Assembly (NCBI GenBank): GCA_030068525.1
Contig: JASJOS010000002.1
Location: 248,001-312,000, forward strand
DNA: 64,000 nucleotides
DNA from: Xanthocytophaga flava
GTDB lineage: Bacteria; Bacteroidota; Bacteroidia; Cytophagales; 172606-1
Direction: 5' to 3'
Below are positions 46,008 through 55,171 of the stretch, one piece after another (within the stretch, counting starts at the first letter, position 1; each line of letters starts with the position of its first letter). Position numbers and translations under genes: made by a program. The notes under the pieces were generated by a model. It was not told where the DNA came from. It saw only the letters and a program-made list of their open reading frames with translations, and made no database searches.

Positions 46008-46463
46008 ATGAAGAAAAAGATCTTACTTATTGTTGTTGCCATTTTGGTTCTGATTCAGTTTATCCGCCCTGAACGAAATTTAGGGTCTGCTGAATCTGAA
46101 AAAGATTACACTCACTATGTTCAGGTAACTCCGGAAGTTGCCGGACTATTAAAAACAGCCTGTTTTGATTGTCATTCTAATCATACAGAATATCCCTGGT
46201 ATGCAAACATAAACCCTATGGGTTTGTGGCTGAGTCATCATGTGGATGAAGGAAAAAGAGAACTGAATTTTTCAGACTTTGCTCAGTACAAACCCAAAAG
46301 AATGGATCACAAGTTGGAAGAAATTGCAGAGGAAGTAGAAGAAGGCCATATGCCAATATCCTCTTATACTTTATTACATAAAGATGCAAAGTTAAGTGAG
46401 GCACAAATAAAAACGATAGTAGATTGGGTAAAGGCAGAAAGACAAAAGATCAAACTACCGTAA
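46008..46463 (+). CDS. Haem-binding domain protein (single CxxCH)
   Basis: 151 aa. An N-terminal hydrophobic segment (KKKILLIVVAILVLIQFI) acts as membrane anchor or uncleaved signal. The haem motif is CFDCH (Cys52, Cys55, His56) followed by SNHTEYPWYANINPMGLW, typical of the Haem_bd family. LPISSYTLLHKDA-type sequence near the C-terminus could supply the second ligand. It probably carries electrons or senses redox or gas at the periplasmic face. A short inverted repeat, aggtata/tatacct (45968-45983), lies just upstream. The next gene is a sensor kinase, which may or may not be linked. Confidence 0.88.
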   Translation: MKKKILLIVVAILVLIQFIRPERNLGSAESEKDYTHYVQVTPEVAGLLKTACFDCHSNHTEYPWYANINPMGLWLSHHVDEGKRELNFSDFAQYKPKRMDHKLEEIAEEVEEGHMPISSYTLLHKDAKLSEAQIKTIVDWVKAERQKIKLP

Positions 46464-46511
46464 ACCAGATAATTGAACCTATCTGATAATGAATATTATT
46501 AGAGATAGTAG

Positions 46512-46554
46512 TAAGCAAAATGATTGGCAGCAAACCTGTAAATCATTTTGCTTA
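46512..46554 (+). terminator. 14-bp perfect hairpin after the haem-binding protein gene
   Basis: taagcaaaatgatt at 46512-46525 pairs with aatcattttgctta at 46541-46554 across a 15-nt loop. It lies 49 bp past the stop. With no T tract, it could be a terminator or a regulatory structure ahead of the kinase gene. Confidence 0.5.
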
Positions 46555-46658
46555 TAGCCACATTTGATATGTTAGTCTACATATTTTACCTTTCTTTCTA
46601 TTTTCGGATAAATACCTGAATATTATGACTAAACTTGTATGGGTTTTTAAGATTTTGC

Positions 46659-47750
46659 ATGGTGTCTATTCGGTCTAAATCGGTTCTTTCTTCAGCTCTT
46701 TTTGTTATACTTCACGTATGCTTCTGGGTTTTGTTTCTGGCTACGCCGCTGGTCTTTAGAAATCATCCTCCTCCAAATCCTGGCCCTCGGCCCCCATCGT
46801 TACCAGACTATTATTTTCTGATATTTAATTTATTGGACATTCCCTTTTTTTATATTAATGCCTACTATCTGATTCCTAAAGTATTGCGGAAGAAGGGTAT
46901 TGTCTGGTATATATTTCTTGTATTAGGAGTTGTGGTTATAGCATTGGTTATCAATCATTCTATTCGTGAATATCTTTTTTATCTCCATAATCCTGCACGG
47001 GGAGGCTTTAGAAGACCTTTTCACATAGGTAATCTCTTTCCTTTATTTTTTACATGGGCATTCAGTACTAGCTTCCGGATTGTTTCAGATAATCTGGTGC
47101 AGGAACAAAACCGAAAAGAGCAGGAAACAGAAAGACTTAAATCTGAGTTATCGTTCTTGCGGTCACAGGTGAGTCCCCATTTTATGTTTAATGTTTTAAA
47201 TAGTCTGGCAGCTCTGGCTCGCAAGAAATCCGAATTGGTTGAACCTGTCATTATTAAATTGTCTGAACTGATGCGATATATGTTGTATGAATCGGCTGAC
47301 ACCCAGGTGAGTTTGGAAAAGGAAGTGCAATATCTTCAAAGTTATATTGATTTGCAGAAGCTTCGATTCGGAGATGATGTCAAAATTCTTTTTGAGATCA
47401 TCTATCCTTTAGCATTACAATCAATAGAACCTATGTTACTGATCCCTTTTGTTGAGAATGCATTTAAACATGGAGTAGGAATGATTGAAGATCCTATTAT
47501 AGAGATTAAACTGGAGGCAGATGACAAGAAACTGGTTTTTACTATAAAAAATAAAGTTAATCAGCTATTTCAGGAGAAAAAGGACAAAGCGTCAGGAATA
47601 GGGCTAGCGAACGTAAAAAGAAGATTGGATTTGTTATATCCTGATGCGCATTCCCTTGAAATTATGCAACAGGATTCTATATACCAGGTTATATTAGAAC
47701 TTCAGTTTAAACACAATAAGATACTGGGTTTAAAGAGGGTTCCTCTATAA
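46659..47750 (+). CDS. LytS-type sensor histidine kinase (second pair)
   Basis: 363 aa from the ATG at 46659 (the TTG at 46635 adds eight). Four membrane helices in about residues 8-145 include a Pro-rich loop after the first (NHPPPNPGPRPPS). The kinase core has RSQVSPHFMFNVLNSLAALA with the phospho-His, then VENAFKHGVG and SGIGLANVKRRLDLLYPDAH. It resembles the kinase at 40705 in layout and is followed by its LytTR regulator 77 bp on. Signal unknown; the haem-binding protein upstream is a possible but unproven partner. Confidence 0.92.
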   Translation: MVSIRSKSVLSSALFVILHVCFWVLFLATPLVFRNHPPPNPGPRPPSLPDYYFLIFNLLDIPFFYINAYYLIPKVLRKKGIVWYIFLVLGVVVIALVINHSIREYLFYLHNPARGGFRRPFHIGNLFPLFFTWAFSTSFRIVSDNLVQEQNRKEQETERLKSELSFLRSQVSPHFMFNVLNSLAALARKKSELVEPVIIKLSELMRYMLYESADTQVSLEKEVQYLQSYIDLQKLRFGDDVKILFEIIYPLALQSIEPMLLIPFVENAFKHGVGMIEDPIIEIKLEADDKKLVFTIKNKVNQLFQEKKDKASGIGLANVKRRLDLLYPDAHSLEIMQQDSIYQVILELQFKHNKILGLKRVPL

Positions 47751-47827
47751 ACTAATTATCTTGTAGATGATTTCAACCAAACAAAAGTTTGTTGGATTAT
47801 CTGGAAAACTACATACAAACAATACAT

Positions 47828-48541
47828 ATGATGAACTGCATTGCTGTGGATGATGAAAGTCTTGCTTTGGATTTGCTGGTAGATAATATTCAGCAGATAC
47901 CTTATCTGAAACTTGTGAAAAGATGTAAAAATGCATTTGAGGCTATGGATGCATTGCGTAATGAACAGGTTGATCTGATGTTTTTAGACATTCAGATGCC
48001 AGGTATTACAGGTGTACAGTTGTTGCAAGGCCTGTCGTATTCCCCTATGGTCATTTTCATTACTGCGTATGATCAATATGCACTGGAAGGTTTTAATCTA
48101 GATGTAGTAGACTATTTGTTAAAGCCTGTAGCCTTTGAACGTTTTCTGAAAGCTACCAATAAAGCTTACGAGTTGTTTTCTTTACGGAAACAGGAAGTAA
48201 AGCCAGCTGTAGAAAACGATTATTTCTTTGTTCATGCAGATTATTCTCTGGTAAAGATCAAGATGTCTGAGATTATGTATGTTGAAGGACTGAAAGATTA
48301 TCTTAAAATCTATCTGGCAGGACAATCCCGACCTGTGGTTACTCGTATGACAATGAAATCACTGGAAGAGAATCTGCCTGTGTCACAATTTGTTCGTGTA
48401 CATCGTTCTTACATTGTAGCACTTGACAAAATAGATTGTATTCGTAATCAGAAAATTAAAATAGGAGAAGTATTTATTCCTATCAGTGAACATTACAGTG
48501 AAGCCTTCCTTTCAAAAATAAATCTCAGTAAAATTGAGTAA
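47828..48541 (+). CDS. LytTR-family response regulator (second pair)
   Basis: 237 aa from the ATG at 47828; the next codon is also ATG, and a TTG at 47789 would add 13 residues that do not fit the family. Receiver: AVDDES, Asp54 in LMFLDIQMPGITG, FITAYDQYALEGF and LLKPVAFERFLKA. LytTR domain: EIMYVEGLKDYLKIYLAGQS and FVRVHRSYIVALDKID. It is paired with the kinase just upstream. No obvious target gene is adjacent except the DUF4270 gene 293 bp downstream. Confidence 0.93.
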   Translation: MMNCIAVDDESLALDLLVDNIQQIPYLKLVKRCKNAFEAMDALRNEQVDLMFLDIQMPGITGVQLLQGLSYSPMVIFITAYDQYALEGFNLDVVDYLLKPVAFERFLKATNKAYELFSLRKQEVKPAVENDYFFVHADYSLVKIKMSEIMYVEGLKDYLKIYLAGQSRPVVTRMTMKSLEENLPVSQFVRVHRSYIVALDKIDCIRNQKIKIGEVFIPISEHYSEAFLSKINLSKIE

Positions 48542-48834
48542 CTTGGTACTTACTCATATAAGAATTTTGTGATAAGGTAGTCTGATCATTTAACATCATT
48601 TAACAGTTGGGAATAGAATACCTCTTTGCTTTTTATATTTCTATCTCTATTTTTGCGAGTCTTCTGATTTGTCTTTGCATATTTGCACAATATTTTGGAG
48701 TACACTCTGTTTTAAATAAGTGAAATGGGCATCAGATCTGTATCTTCATGAGGCAAATCAAAACTCCTCCTTCTGAAGGTTTAGCTCATATTTTGTAAAG
48801 TACAACTATTTTTGGCATAATAGGATTATTATTG

Positions 48835-50160
48835 ATGACTAACAAAAACAACTTTAACAAGTACCATTGGCTGTATCTTTTGTGTATAATTTCTTTGGTA
48901 GTTGTCGGATTAAGTGCCTGCGAAAAGGGAGACAATGATGTAGGAATCAAACTTGCTGACAAAGATCAGAATGTAGAGATTCAGGTACTGGATACATTTA
49001 CAGTAAGAGCCTCAACTGTTTTTCTTGATTCTATTACTACAGGTGGAAATAGTCGTTTATTAGCTGGGCGATATACAGATCCTAAGTTAGGTACAGTGCA
49101 AGCCACACCTTATTTCGAACTTAGTCATACCAGTTCTTTTAAGTTGGAGGATAACAGTAAGATTGAGTATGATTCGTTAGTGTTTTCTACCAGTTATGAG
49201 TACTGGTATGGTGATACTACCCAATATCAAACAATTTCCTTACATGGTTTGCAAAGTGATTTGGACAAAGAGAGAACTTACTATAATACCAGTTCAGTCC
49301 CAGTTTTATCTGAATCGTTAGGTAATAAACGATTTAAAGCCAGACCGAAGCTAGGCAAAAATCTTACAATCCGGATGTCTGATAATTTAGGCTTGGCATT
49401 ATTCAATGCCGCTAAGTCAGACAAGTTGCAGGATCAGGATGACTTTCAGATTATTTTACATGGATTAGCCTTACTAAATGGAGCTAATGATAATGCAGCT
49501 GTATTGGGATTTAAATCTGATAGTACCATGTTAAAGTTGTATTATCATACCAACAATGAGCAAAGCGTAACAGAGTCTATACAGACGTTTACATTAAGTT
49601 CTACATTGAAGTTTAATCAGATACAGGCACTCAATCGCCCTGGAAAGCTGGCAAATCTTCAAAAGCAAGGAGATATCATTTCCTCCACAGAGACAAACGA
49701 GGAATTATATCTGCAACAAAGTTTAGGTTTTGCTACTCGAATAGATTTTCCCAGTATTCAGCAATTACAGAATGTGGGATATGCAAGTTTGAATCAGGCT
49801 ATTTTAACTATAAAGCCAGTTTCAGGTGCCAACTCTTCTACTCTTCCGTTACCTTCTCAGTTGACTATGTATTATGCCTCTACAAAGAACAAAGCTTTAT
49901 CTCCTGTATATACCAGCTATAGTACAACTCAACAGGTGGTAAGTTATACAACAGACTATATAACAACTGATAAATCTTATTCTTTTGAATTACATGAATA
50001 TGTAAACTCTATCCTGAAAAGTACAGGCTCTGAATGGAATGGGTTATTAATCATGCCTTATTCTACTTCTCTGGGTGTAGACAGACTCGTATTTGGCAGC
50101 CAGAAGTCTGCAAACAAGGCAATGAAACTCACCGTGTTTGTTACAATGGTTTCTAAATAA
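48835..50160 (+). CDS. DUF4270 lipoprotein
   Basis: 441 aa from the ATG at 48835 (a TTG at 48832 precedes it). The lipoprotein signal ends in LSAC. The following sequence, VQVLDTFTVRASTVFLDSIT-like and LLAGRYTDPKLGTVQATPYF, is the hallmark of DUF4270. The rest is beta-rich, with LDRLVFGSQKSA-like closing. DUF4270 proteins are surface or periplasmic lipoproteins of unknown role, common in Bacteroidota and often beside a kelch protein, as here. The two genes are 64 bp apart and probably form an operon. Confidence 0.92.
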   Translation: MTNKNNFNKYHWLYLLCIISLVVVGLSACEKGDNDVGIKLADKDQNVEIQVLDTFTVRASTVFLDSITTGGNSRLLAGRYTDPKLGTVQATPYFELSHTSSFKLEDNSKIEYDSLVFSTSYEYWYGDTTQYQTISLHGLQSDLDKERTYYNTSSVPVLSESLGNKRFKARPKLGKNLTIRMSDNLGLALFNAAKSDKLQDQDDFQIILHGLALLNGANDNAAVLGFKSDSTMLKLYYHTNNEQSVTESIQTFTLSSTLKFNQIQALNRPGKLANLQKQGDIISSTETNEELYLQQSLGFATRIDFPSIQQLQNVGYASLNQAILTIKPVSGANSSTLPLPSQLTMYYASTKNKALSPVYTSYSTTQQVVSYTTDYITTDKSYSFELHEYVNSILKSTGSEWNGLLIMPYSTSLGVDRLVFGSQKSANKAMKLTVFVTMVSK

Positions 50161-50224
50161 CTCCTAACATTATAAAGAGTCACTTTAATTAAAATTGTAT
50201 TTTATTAATTATCATATAAACCTT

Positions 50225-51292
50225 ATGAACCATAAAAGAAATCTAGTAGTAGCTGGTCAGGCTGGTTTTGCAAGAAAGATAGCCTTTAGTTTAGTTTTAT
50301 TTGTTTCTGCCTTTATTTTGAGTAGTTGTGGTGGGGATAGTACTGATCCTGCCGATGGTAACTGGTATCAGATTGAATCAGGTTATAATGGGGTAGCTCG
50401 TTATGGTGCAGTTTCTTTTATGATTGGTAATAATGTATATTCAGGGCTAGGGATTGATAAAGAAGGTGATCGTTTAAGTGATTTTTATATTTACAATGCA
50501 GCCAATGGTTATTGGGATTCTGTTAAGGTTGCTTCTTTTCCTGGTGTGCCAAGAACTGGTGCTGTTGCATTTTCAGCAGGTGGATTTGGATATGTTGGCT
50601 TGGGGTACAATAATGATACTGAAGGTGACTATTTAGCTGATTTTTATAAATATGATCCCAGCAAAAATACATGGACAAAAATAAAAGATTTTCCTAGTGG
50701 CCGTCAATATGCTGTAGCTTTTGTAGTAAATAATGTCGCTTATGTTGGTACAGGTATAAATGATAATTATCTCCAGGATTTTTACAAATATGATGCTGTT
50801 AATAACGAATGGCTTCCAATAAGAACTTTTGGTGGATCTAAGCGATATGGTGCTACTGCGTTTACTATAAATGGAAAAGGATATGTAGGTTTGGGTATCA
50901 ACAACGCAGTACCTCAGAAAAATATCTATGAGTATGATCCTGAACAAAACACATGGACTAAAAAAGATCAGCTAACTGATGAAGGTGATTTTAGTGCTCG
51001 TAGCCAAGCTGGCGTATTTATATTAAATAGCAAGGCTTATATCTTTATGGGTACAAGTGGCAGTGCTCAGTTAGGTGATATATGGGAATATGAACCAACT
51101 GCGGATGTTTGGAGTCAGAAACAAAAAATTACAGATGATTGTGGTAGCGGTCGTTCTTTCCCATTAGCATTCTCCTATGATAATAAAGGATATATCATGA
51201 CCGGTGCTTCTTCTGCAAGTTCAGGCTCTGCTTTGGATGACATGTGGCAATTCACGCCTGATGTGGTAAAAGTTGATTGTGCTGATGAGTAA
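50225..51292 (+). CDS. Kelch-repeat lipoprotein
   Basis: 355 aa from the ATG at 50225; a TTG-led frame at 50195 is longer but unlikely. The lipoprotein signal ends in ILSSC. About six kelch repeats of 45-50 residues follow, each with a YxYDPxxNxW motif (FYKYDPSKNTWTKI, EYDPEQNTWTKKDQL, WEYEPTADVWSQKQ) and a GYVGLG-type strand, giving a beta-propeller. These proteins bind ligands or proteins at the outer membrane; no galactose-oxidase active site is visible. It is in operon with the DUF4270 gene and is followed by a strong terminator. Confidence 0.92.
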   Translation: MNHKRNLVVAGQAGFARKIAFSLVLFVSAFILSSCGGDSTDPADGNWYQIESGYNGVARYGAVSFMIGNNVYSGLGIDKEGDRLSDFYIYNAANGYWDSVKVASFPGVPRTGAVAFSAGGFGYVGLGYNNDTEGDYLADFYKYDPSKNTWTKIKDFPSGRQYAVAFVVNNVAYVGTGINDNYLQDFYKYDAVNNEWLPIRTFGGSKRYGATAFTINGKGYVGLGINNAVPQKNIYEYDPEQNTWTKKDQLTDEGDFSARSQAGVFILNSKAYIFMGTSGSAQLGDIWEYEPTADVWSQKQKITDDCGSGRSFPLAFSYDNKGYIMTGASSASSGSALDDMWQFTPDVVKVDCADE

Positions 51293-51321
51293 TCAGGCTT
51301 TCTAAAACTAAGTAAATATAA

Positions 51322-51378
51322 AGAACTACGAATAGTATGCTTTTATAAAAAGGATATGCTATTCGTAGTTCTTTTTTT
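51322..51378 (+). terminator. Terminator of the DUF4270-kelch operon
   Basis: A 14-bp perfect stem, agaactacgaatag at 51322-51335 and ctattcgtagttct at 51359-51372, then a run of seven T. Confidence 0.92.
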
Positions 51379-51611
51379 GAGGCTTACATGAAAAGATGAT
51401 TGATGTTATTTTGCATAATCAATTATCTGTATATTTAAATAATAGAGTTGTATGCGGATAAGTCTATTATTACTTTATTATTTTATATTTTAATCTGAAG
51501 TAGTGCTTTTGATTTCCTGTATTTCTTTCTAAACAGAAATAATAGTTGTGCTACGTAGTAGTAAGGTCTGAATAGAATGTCATACAGATATAGAAATCAA
51601 ATGCTGATACT

Positions 51612-52184
51612 TTGAATCTATTGGAGACTCCATACCGACCATTATTTGTGAGCGTATCAGATCAGCAACTTATTGAGGCAATTCGAAAAGGCGACAAACA
51701 GTCTTTTGAGATTGTATTTAAACAATATTACAGAACTCTTTGTGAGTATGCCTTTACCATTGTTAAGGATACGGATGAAGCCAGGGATATTGTACAATCC
51801 ATGTTTCTGAAAATATGGGAAAGGAGAGAAGATTTAATTATTACACTTACATTAAAAGCCTATTTGTATAGAGCTGTCCACAACACTTGCCTTAATCGTA
51901 TCAAGCATGAATCTATTAAAACGAAATACATACGTCAAAGTATTGGTGATGGTCGTGTGGAAGTAAAACAACCAGAAGTGTTTGCAAATGAGACAGAGAA
52001 AAAGGTGATGAAAGCTATTGATGACTTGCCAGAACAGTGCCGCATTATTTTTAAGCTAAGCCGGTTTGAGGAAATGAGTTATGCTGACATTGCACAAAAA
52101 TTAAATATTTCTGTGCAAACAGTGGCTAATCAGGTCAGTAAAGCCTTAAAAGTGTTACGAACACAATTGACAGATACAGATTAA
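51612..52184 (+). CDS. ECF-type RNA polymerase sigma factor
   Basis: 190 aa if TTG 51612 is the start. No in-frame ATG exists before the domain, so initiation is at TTG 51612 or GTG 51648 (178 aa), which lies closer to the domain start SDQQLIEAIRKGDKQSFE. Region 2 carries EARDIVQSMFLKIWERRED, and region 4 has MSYADIAQKLNISVQTVANQ, typical of the Bacteroidota FecI-like group. It pairs with the FecR anti-sigma gene 230 bp downstream and probably drives the STN-barrel gene and its neighbours. Confidence 0.93.
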   Translation: MNLLETPYRPLFVSVSDQQLIEAIRKGDKQSFEIVFKQYYRTLCEYAFTIVKDTDEARDIVQSMFLKIWERREDLIITLTLKAYLYRAVHNTCLNRIKHESIKTKYIRQSIGDGRVEVKQPEVFANETEKKVMKAIDDLPEQCRIIFKLSRFEEMSYADIAQKLNISVQTVANQVSKALKVLRTQLTDTD

Positions 52185-52414
52185 TCTTTTTAGAAGCCAT
52201 TCAAGCTTACCGTTCTACTAAACAAGATCAATTATAATCAAACAAGAATATAAAATGAAGAATTTACAAGAGCATCAATCTATGTGTTGGATATATAACT
52301 AACGATTCTTATTTAAACATGGTATATACTCTCAAACAAACCTGTTGATATTTTTTATTTACCCATTTATAAGAGCCTATTGATTATACTTTACGCTTTA
52401 AAACGATAGTTGCA

Positions 52415-53473
52415 GTGGAAAATGAACCTAACATAGTTGTAACAGATGAGTTGATTGCCAGGTACTTAGCAGGAGAAGCAGATCCTATGGAAGCTATCGC
52501 AATTGATGACTGGCAAGAGAACTCACTTGAAAATCAGCTTTATTTTCAACAGATGAGGGCGGCATGGCAGGCTACCCGTCCTGAAAGAAATTTTGTAATG
52601 CCAGATATAGACCAGGACTGGAAGATATTAGATACATTGCTGGATCAGCCTGCTGATAGTTCAAAAACAAGTAATGAGAGAACACTTACCCCTGAGGTAG
52701 AAAAGCCTGTAAACAGTAACTGGTTTTTAAGAGTCGCTGCTTCTGTACTTATTGTCTTGGGAATTGGGGCCATTTTTTATTGGATAGGTGGGAAGCCTCG
52801 CACCAGAGAAATGGCTTCAGTATCTTCACACGATGCAAAGATACTGGAACAGCGATTACCTGACAACTCACATGTGGTTTTGAGTGCCCATAGTACTTTA
52901 ACCTATGCCAAAAATTTTGAGGGAGATACACGAGAAGTTAAATTAACTGGCGAAGCGTATTTTCAGGTAACACCAAATAAACTAAAGCCTTTTATTATTC
53001 ATACAGATAAAGCAGAGGTCAAAGTAGTAGGTACGGCATTTAATGTAGATGCAACTGGCAATGCTGTTGTAATCAGTGTGACTTCCGGAAAAGTACAACT
53101 TTCAGCTGCTGATACCAGTGTGTACCTCGTTAAAGGGCAAACAGGTACATGGCAGAAAAATTCTCGTATCATTGAAGTGACATCTGTTGTGAACACAAAT
53201 GCATTAGGATATGCTACTCATATGCTTGAGTTTAAAGAAACTCCTCTGAAAATGGTTATTTCTGATATTGAAAAAATGTATGCATGCAAAATCTCATTAA
53301 AAAATAATAATTTAGCGGACTGTAAGTTTTCTTCAATATTTGATAATAGTTCTCTTGATGAAGTACTTGGTACACTTAAAGAGTATTATAGCAATGATAA
53401 TATCAATTTAGAAATTGTTAAAGTTGGTCCGAATGAGTTTAGTCTGGAAGGAGGTAAGTGTCCTTATTATTAA
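52415..53473 (+). CDS. FecR-family anti-sigma factor
   Basis: 352 aa from a GTG at 52415. A cytoplasmic N-terminal part (ITDELIARYLAGEADPMEA-type) probably binds the sigma factor. A TM segment spans about 104-124, the periplasmic FecR domain about 145-260 (HVVLSAHSTLTYAKNFEGDT, EAYFQVTPNK, FNVDATGNAVVISVTSGKVQ), and a C-terminal DUF4974/STN-like region (LEFKETPLKMVISDIEKMY, ...). It receives a signal from an outer-membrane STN-bearing protein and releases the ECF sigma. Its last 41 bp overlap the next gene in another frame. Confidence 0.93.
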   Translation: MENEPNIVVTDELIARYLAGEADPMEAIAIDDWQENSLENQLYFQQMRAAWQATRPERNFVMPDIDQDWKILDTLLDQPADSSKTSNERTLTPEVEKPVNSNWFLRVAASVLIVLGIGAIFYWIGGKPRTREMASVSSHDAKILEQRLPDNSHVVLSAHSTLTYAKNFEGDTREVKLTGEAYFQVTPNKLKPFIIHTDKAEVKVVGTAFNVDATGNAVVISVTSGKVQLSAADTSVYLVKGQTGTWQKNSRIIEVTSVVNTNALGYATHMLEFKETPLKMVISDIEKMYACKISLKNNNLADCKFSSIFDNSSLDEVLGTLKEYYSNDNINLEIVKVGPNEFSLEGGKCPYY

Positions 53474-55052
53474 AGCAGGGGTATTGGTATGTCTTATGGG
53501 ATGTGTAAGCCTGTCTGCATATGCACAAAATCCTTCTTCTGGAAAGAGAATAACAATGACCTGTGAAAAAGTGCCTGTAGAACAGGCTCTTCAACGCCTA
53601 GCTCAACAAGCTGGCGTTTTTTTTGTTTATAGTCTACACTTTGTAAACGCGAAACAGACTGTTTCTTTTTCAGTAAAAAATGAACCAGTAGATGATGTAT
53701 TGACTCGGGTATGCGATCAGATAGGATTATTATATAAGAAGCAGGGTAAGCATGTCATTCTGAAGAAGAAAGCTGGTATTCCTATCACTGTCGCAAAAGC
53801 ACAAACCAAAAAGACTGTAAGTTCATCCACTGTTGCAAAGAGACCACCTACTGAGAAACTGAATCCTGATACTGCAAGGCCAGTCATAAAGGAGATTACA
53901 CGCATTGCTACAATACCTGTTGATACACAACTTATTTCAGTGTCAGATAGTATACTTTTATCAGATACTCTTCTTACTCTCTCTGATACTGTAACTACGG
54001 ATACATTACTTGTGTTGGCAATACCAAATACATCCAGAGATTCTGGTTTGTTAACAGTAGATACAACCACAGATGAGGATGAGGCTGACTCTGTTCTGGC
54101 TCTCTTTCTTTTTAAAAATCATCAACCACTACGGCGTATTGTAACACCTTCTCGGACATATACCTATAAGCCACATAACTCTGCTAAAAGCTTCGCACAT
54201 GGTGACGATATAGAATTGTTCTTATTTGGAAGTCGCATGGGCATTGATCCTGTAACACAAGATTCTCTGCAAACAGATAGTTTGGCAAAATCTAATGTCA
54301 GCAAAAAAAATGTCAACAAATCAACTACTGATAAAAAAGTATCTACTCGTGTCAAACGCTATAAAAGGCCTTTTGAGTGGGGGATAGATGGTAGCGATTT
54401 TATAGTAGGAGTGGGAGTAACGGGATTCTACCTGAATGATGTAACCAATTTTGCAGCAGAGCTTCAAGTTGGTCTGCGTTCCTTATTTGGGGTATTCAAT
54501 GTGGGTTTTTTGAATAATGGGATGACACGTTATGGGGTAGGTATTGGTGGATTGTTTCCACTAGGTAATACATCTAAATGGTCAGTAGGAGGAGAATGGA
54601 CAAGTGCCAGATTACATAAAAGAGAAGAGTATATAAAGATCAAAAATGTTTATGCTTATACTAATCCCTATATCACTTCCTATTACTATGCTGATGTTGA
54701 ACTAACTAATTGGTATCATCGCTTAAACTTATCAGTTCGCAGACAAATAATACGAAATGCAGAGATAGAAGTAAGTACTGTATTTCATTGGTTAACTACC
54801 CGATACAAAAAAGAAGGTCGTGAGGCTAGTAAGTATGCAGCTGTAAATGAAATTGATCCATTTTTTCCAAACGAGCTTTCTCCCAATAGAGTGCTTTCAA
54901 AAAAAATAGGTGATGTACAATCAGTTTGGGTAGGGAATCCAAACGATTTTAGAGAAGGCGGAAGAGAAATGTTGGCAACCAGGAAGACCAAATTGTGGCT
55001 TAGCCTTCAGATTAGTGCCTATTATACTTTTGACTTCTCCAGACGCAGATAG
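53433..55052 (+). CDS. STN-domain plus beta-barrel outer membrane protein
   Basis: 539 aa from the ATG at 53433. A signal peptide ends at about AYAQ (residue 32). Then comes a secretin/TonB short N-terminal (STN) domain at 40-112 (TMTCEKVPVEQALQRLAQQA, NEPVDDVLTRVCDQIGLLYK). A long linker is rich in Asp-Thr-Leu (SVSDSILLSDTLL, TLSDTVTTDTLL). The C-terminal 230 residues from about 310 form antiparallel strands ending in a beta-barrel-like LSLQISAYYTFDFSRR. There is no plug domain, so this is not a SusC receptor. STN domains contact FecR-type anti-sigma factors, matching the gene just upstream, with which it overlaps by 41 bp. Confidence 0.75.
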   Translation: MSLVWKEVSVLIIKAGVLVCLMGCVSLSAYAQNPSSGKRITMTCEKVPVEQALQRLAQQAGVFFVYSLHFVNAKQTVSFSVKNEPVDDVLTRVCDQIGLLYKKQGKHVILKKKAGIPITVAKAQTKKTVSSSTVAKRPPTEKLNPDTARPVIKEITRIATIPVDTQLISVSDSILLSDTLLTLSDTVTTDTLLVLAIPNTSRDSGLLTVDTTTDEDEADSVLALFLFKNHQPLRRIVTPSRTYTYKPHNSAKSFAHGDDIELFLFGSRMGIDPVTQDSLQTDSLAKSNVSKKNVNKSTTDKKVSTRVKRYKRPFEWGIDGSDFIVGVGVTGFYLNDVTNFAAELQVGLRSLFGVFNVGFLNNGMTRYGVGIGGLFPLGNTSKWSVGGEWTSARLHKREEYIKIKNVYAYTNPYITSYYYADVELTNWYHRLNLSVRRQIIRNAEIEVSTVFHWLTTRYKKEGREASKYAAVNEIDPFFPNELSPNRVLSKKIGDVQSVWVGNPNDFREGGREMLATRKTKLWLSLQISAYYTFDFSRRR

Positions 55053-55171
55053 TTCCACCTGCAATTTTTAGCTATTACTGTTTCAGCATATAAAAGAGAA
55101 TAGTAGTTGGTTTTTGATTGGATGTCTTATAGATGTTTAATGAAGAAGTTAATCATTAAGTGTCTAACAAT

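Noticed and set aside
50300-51250. Internal similarity across the kelch gene as a possible DNA repeat
   Set aside because: The periodicity follows the protein's propeller blades; it is not a nucleotide repeat array.
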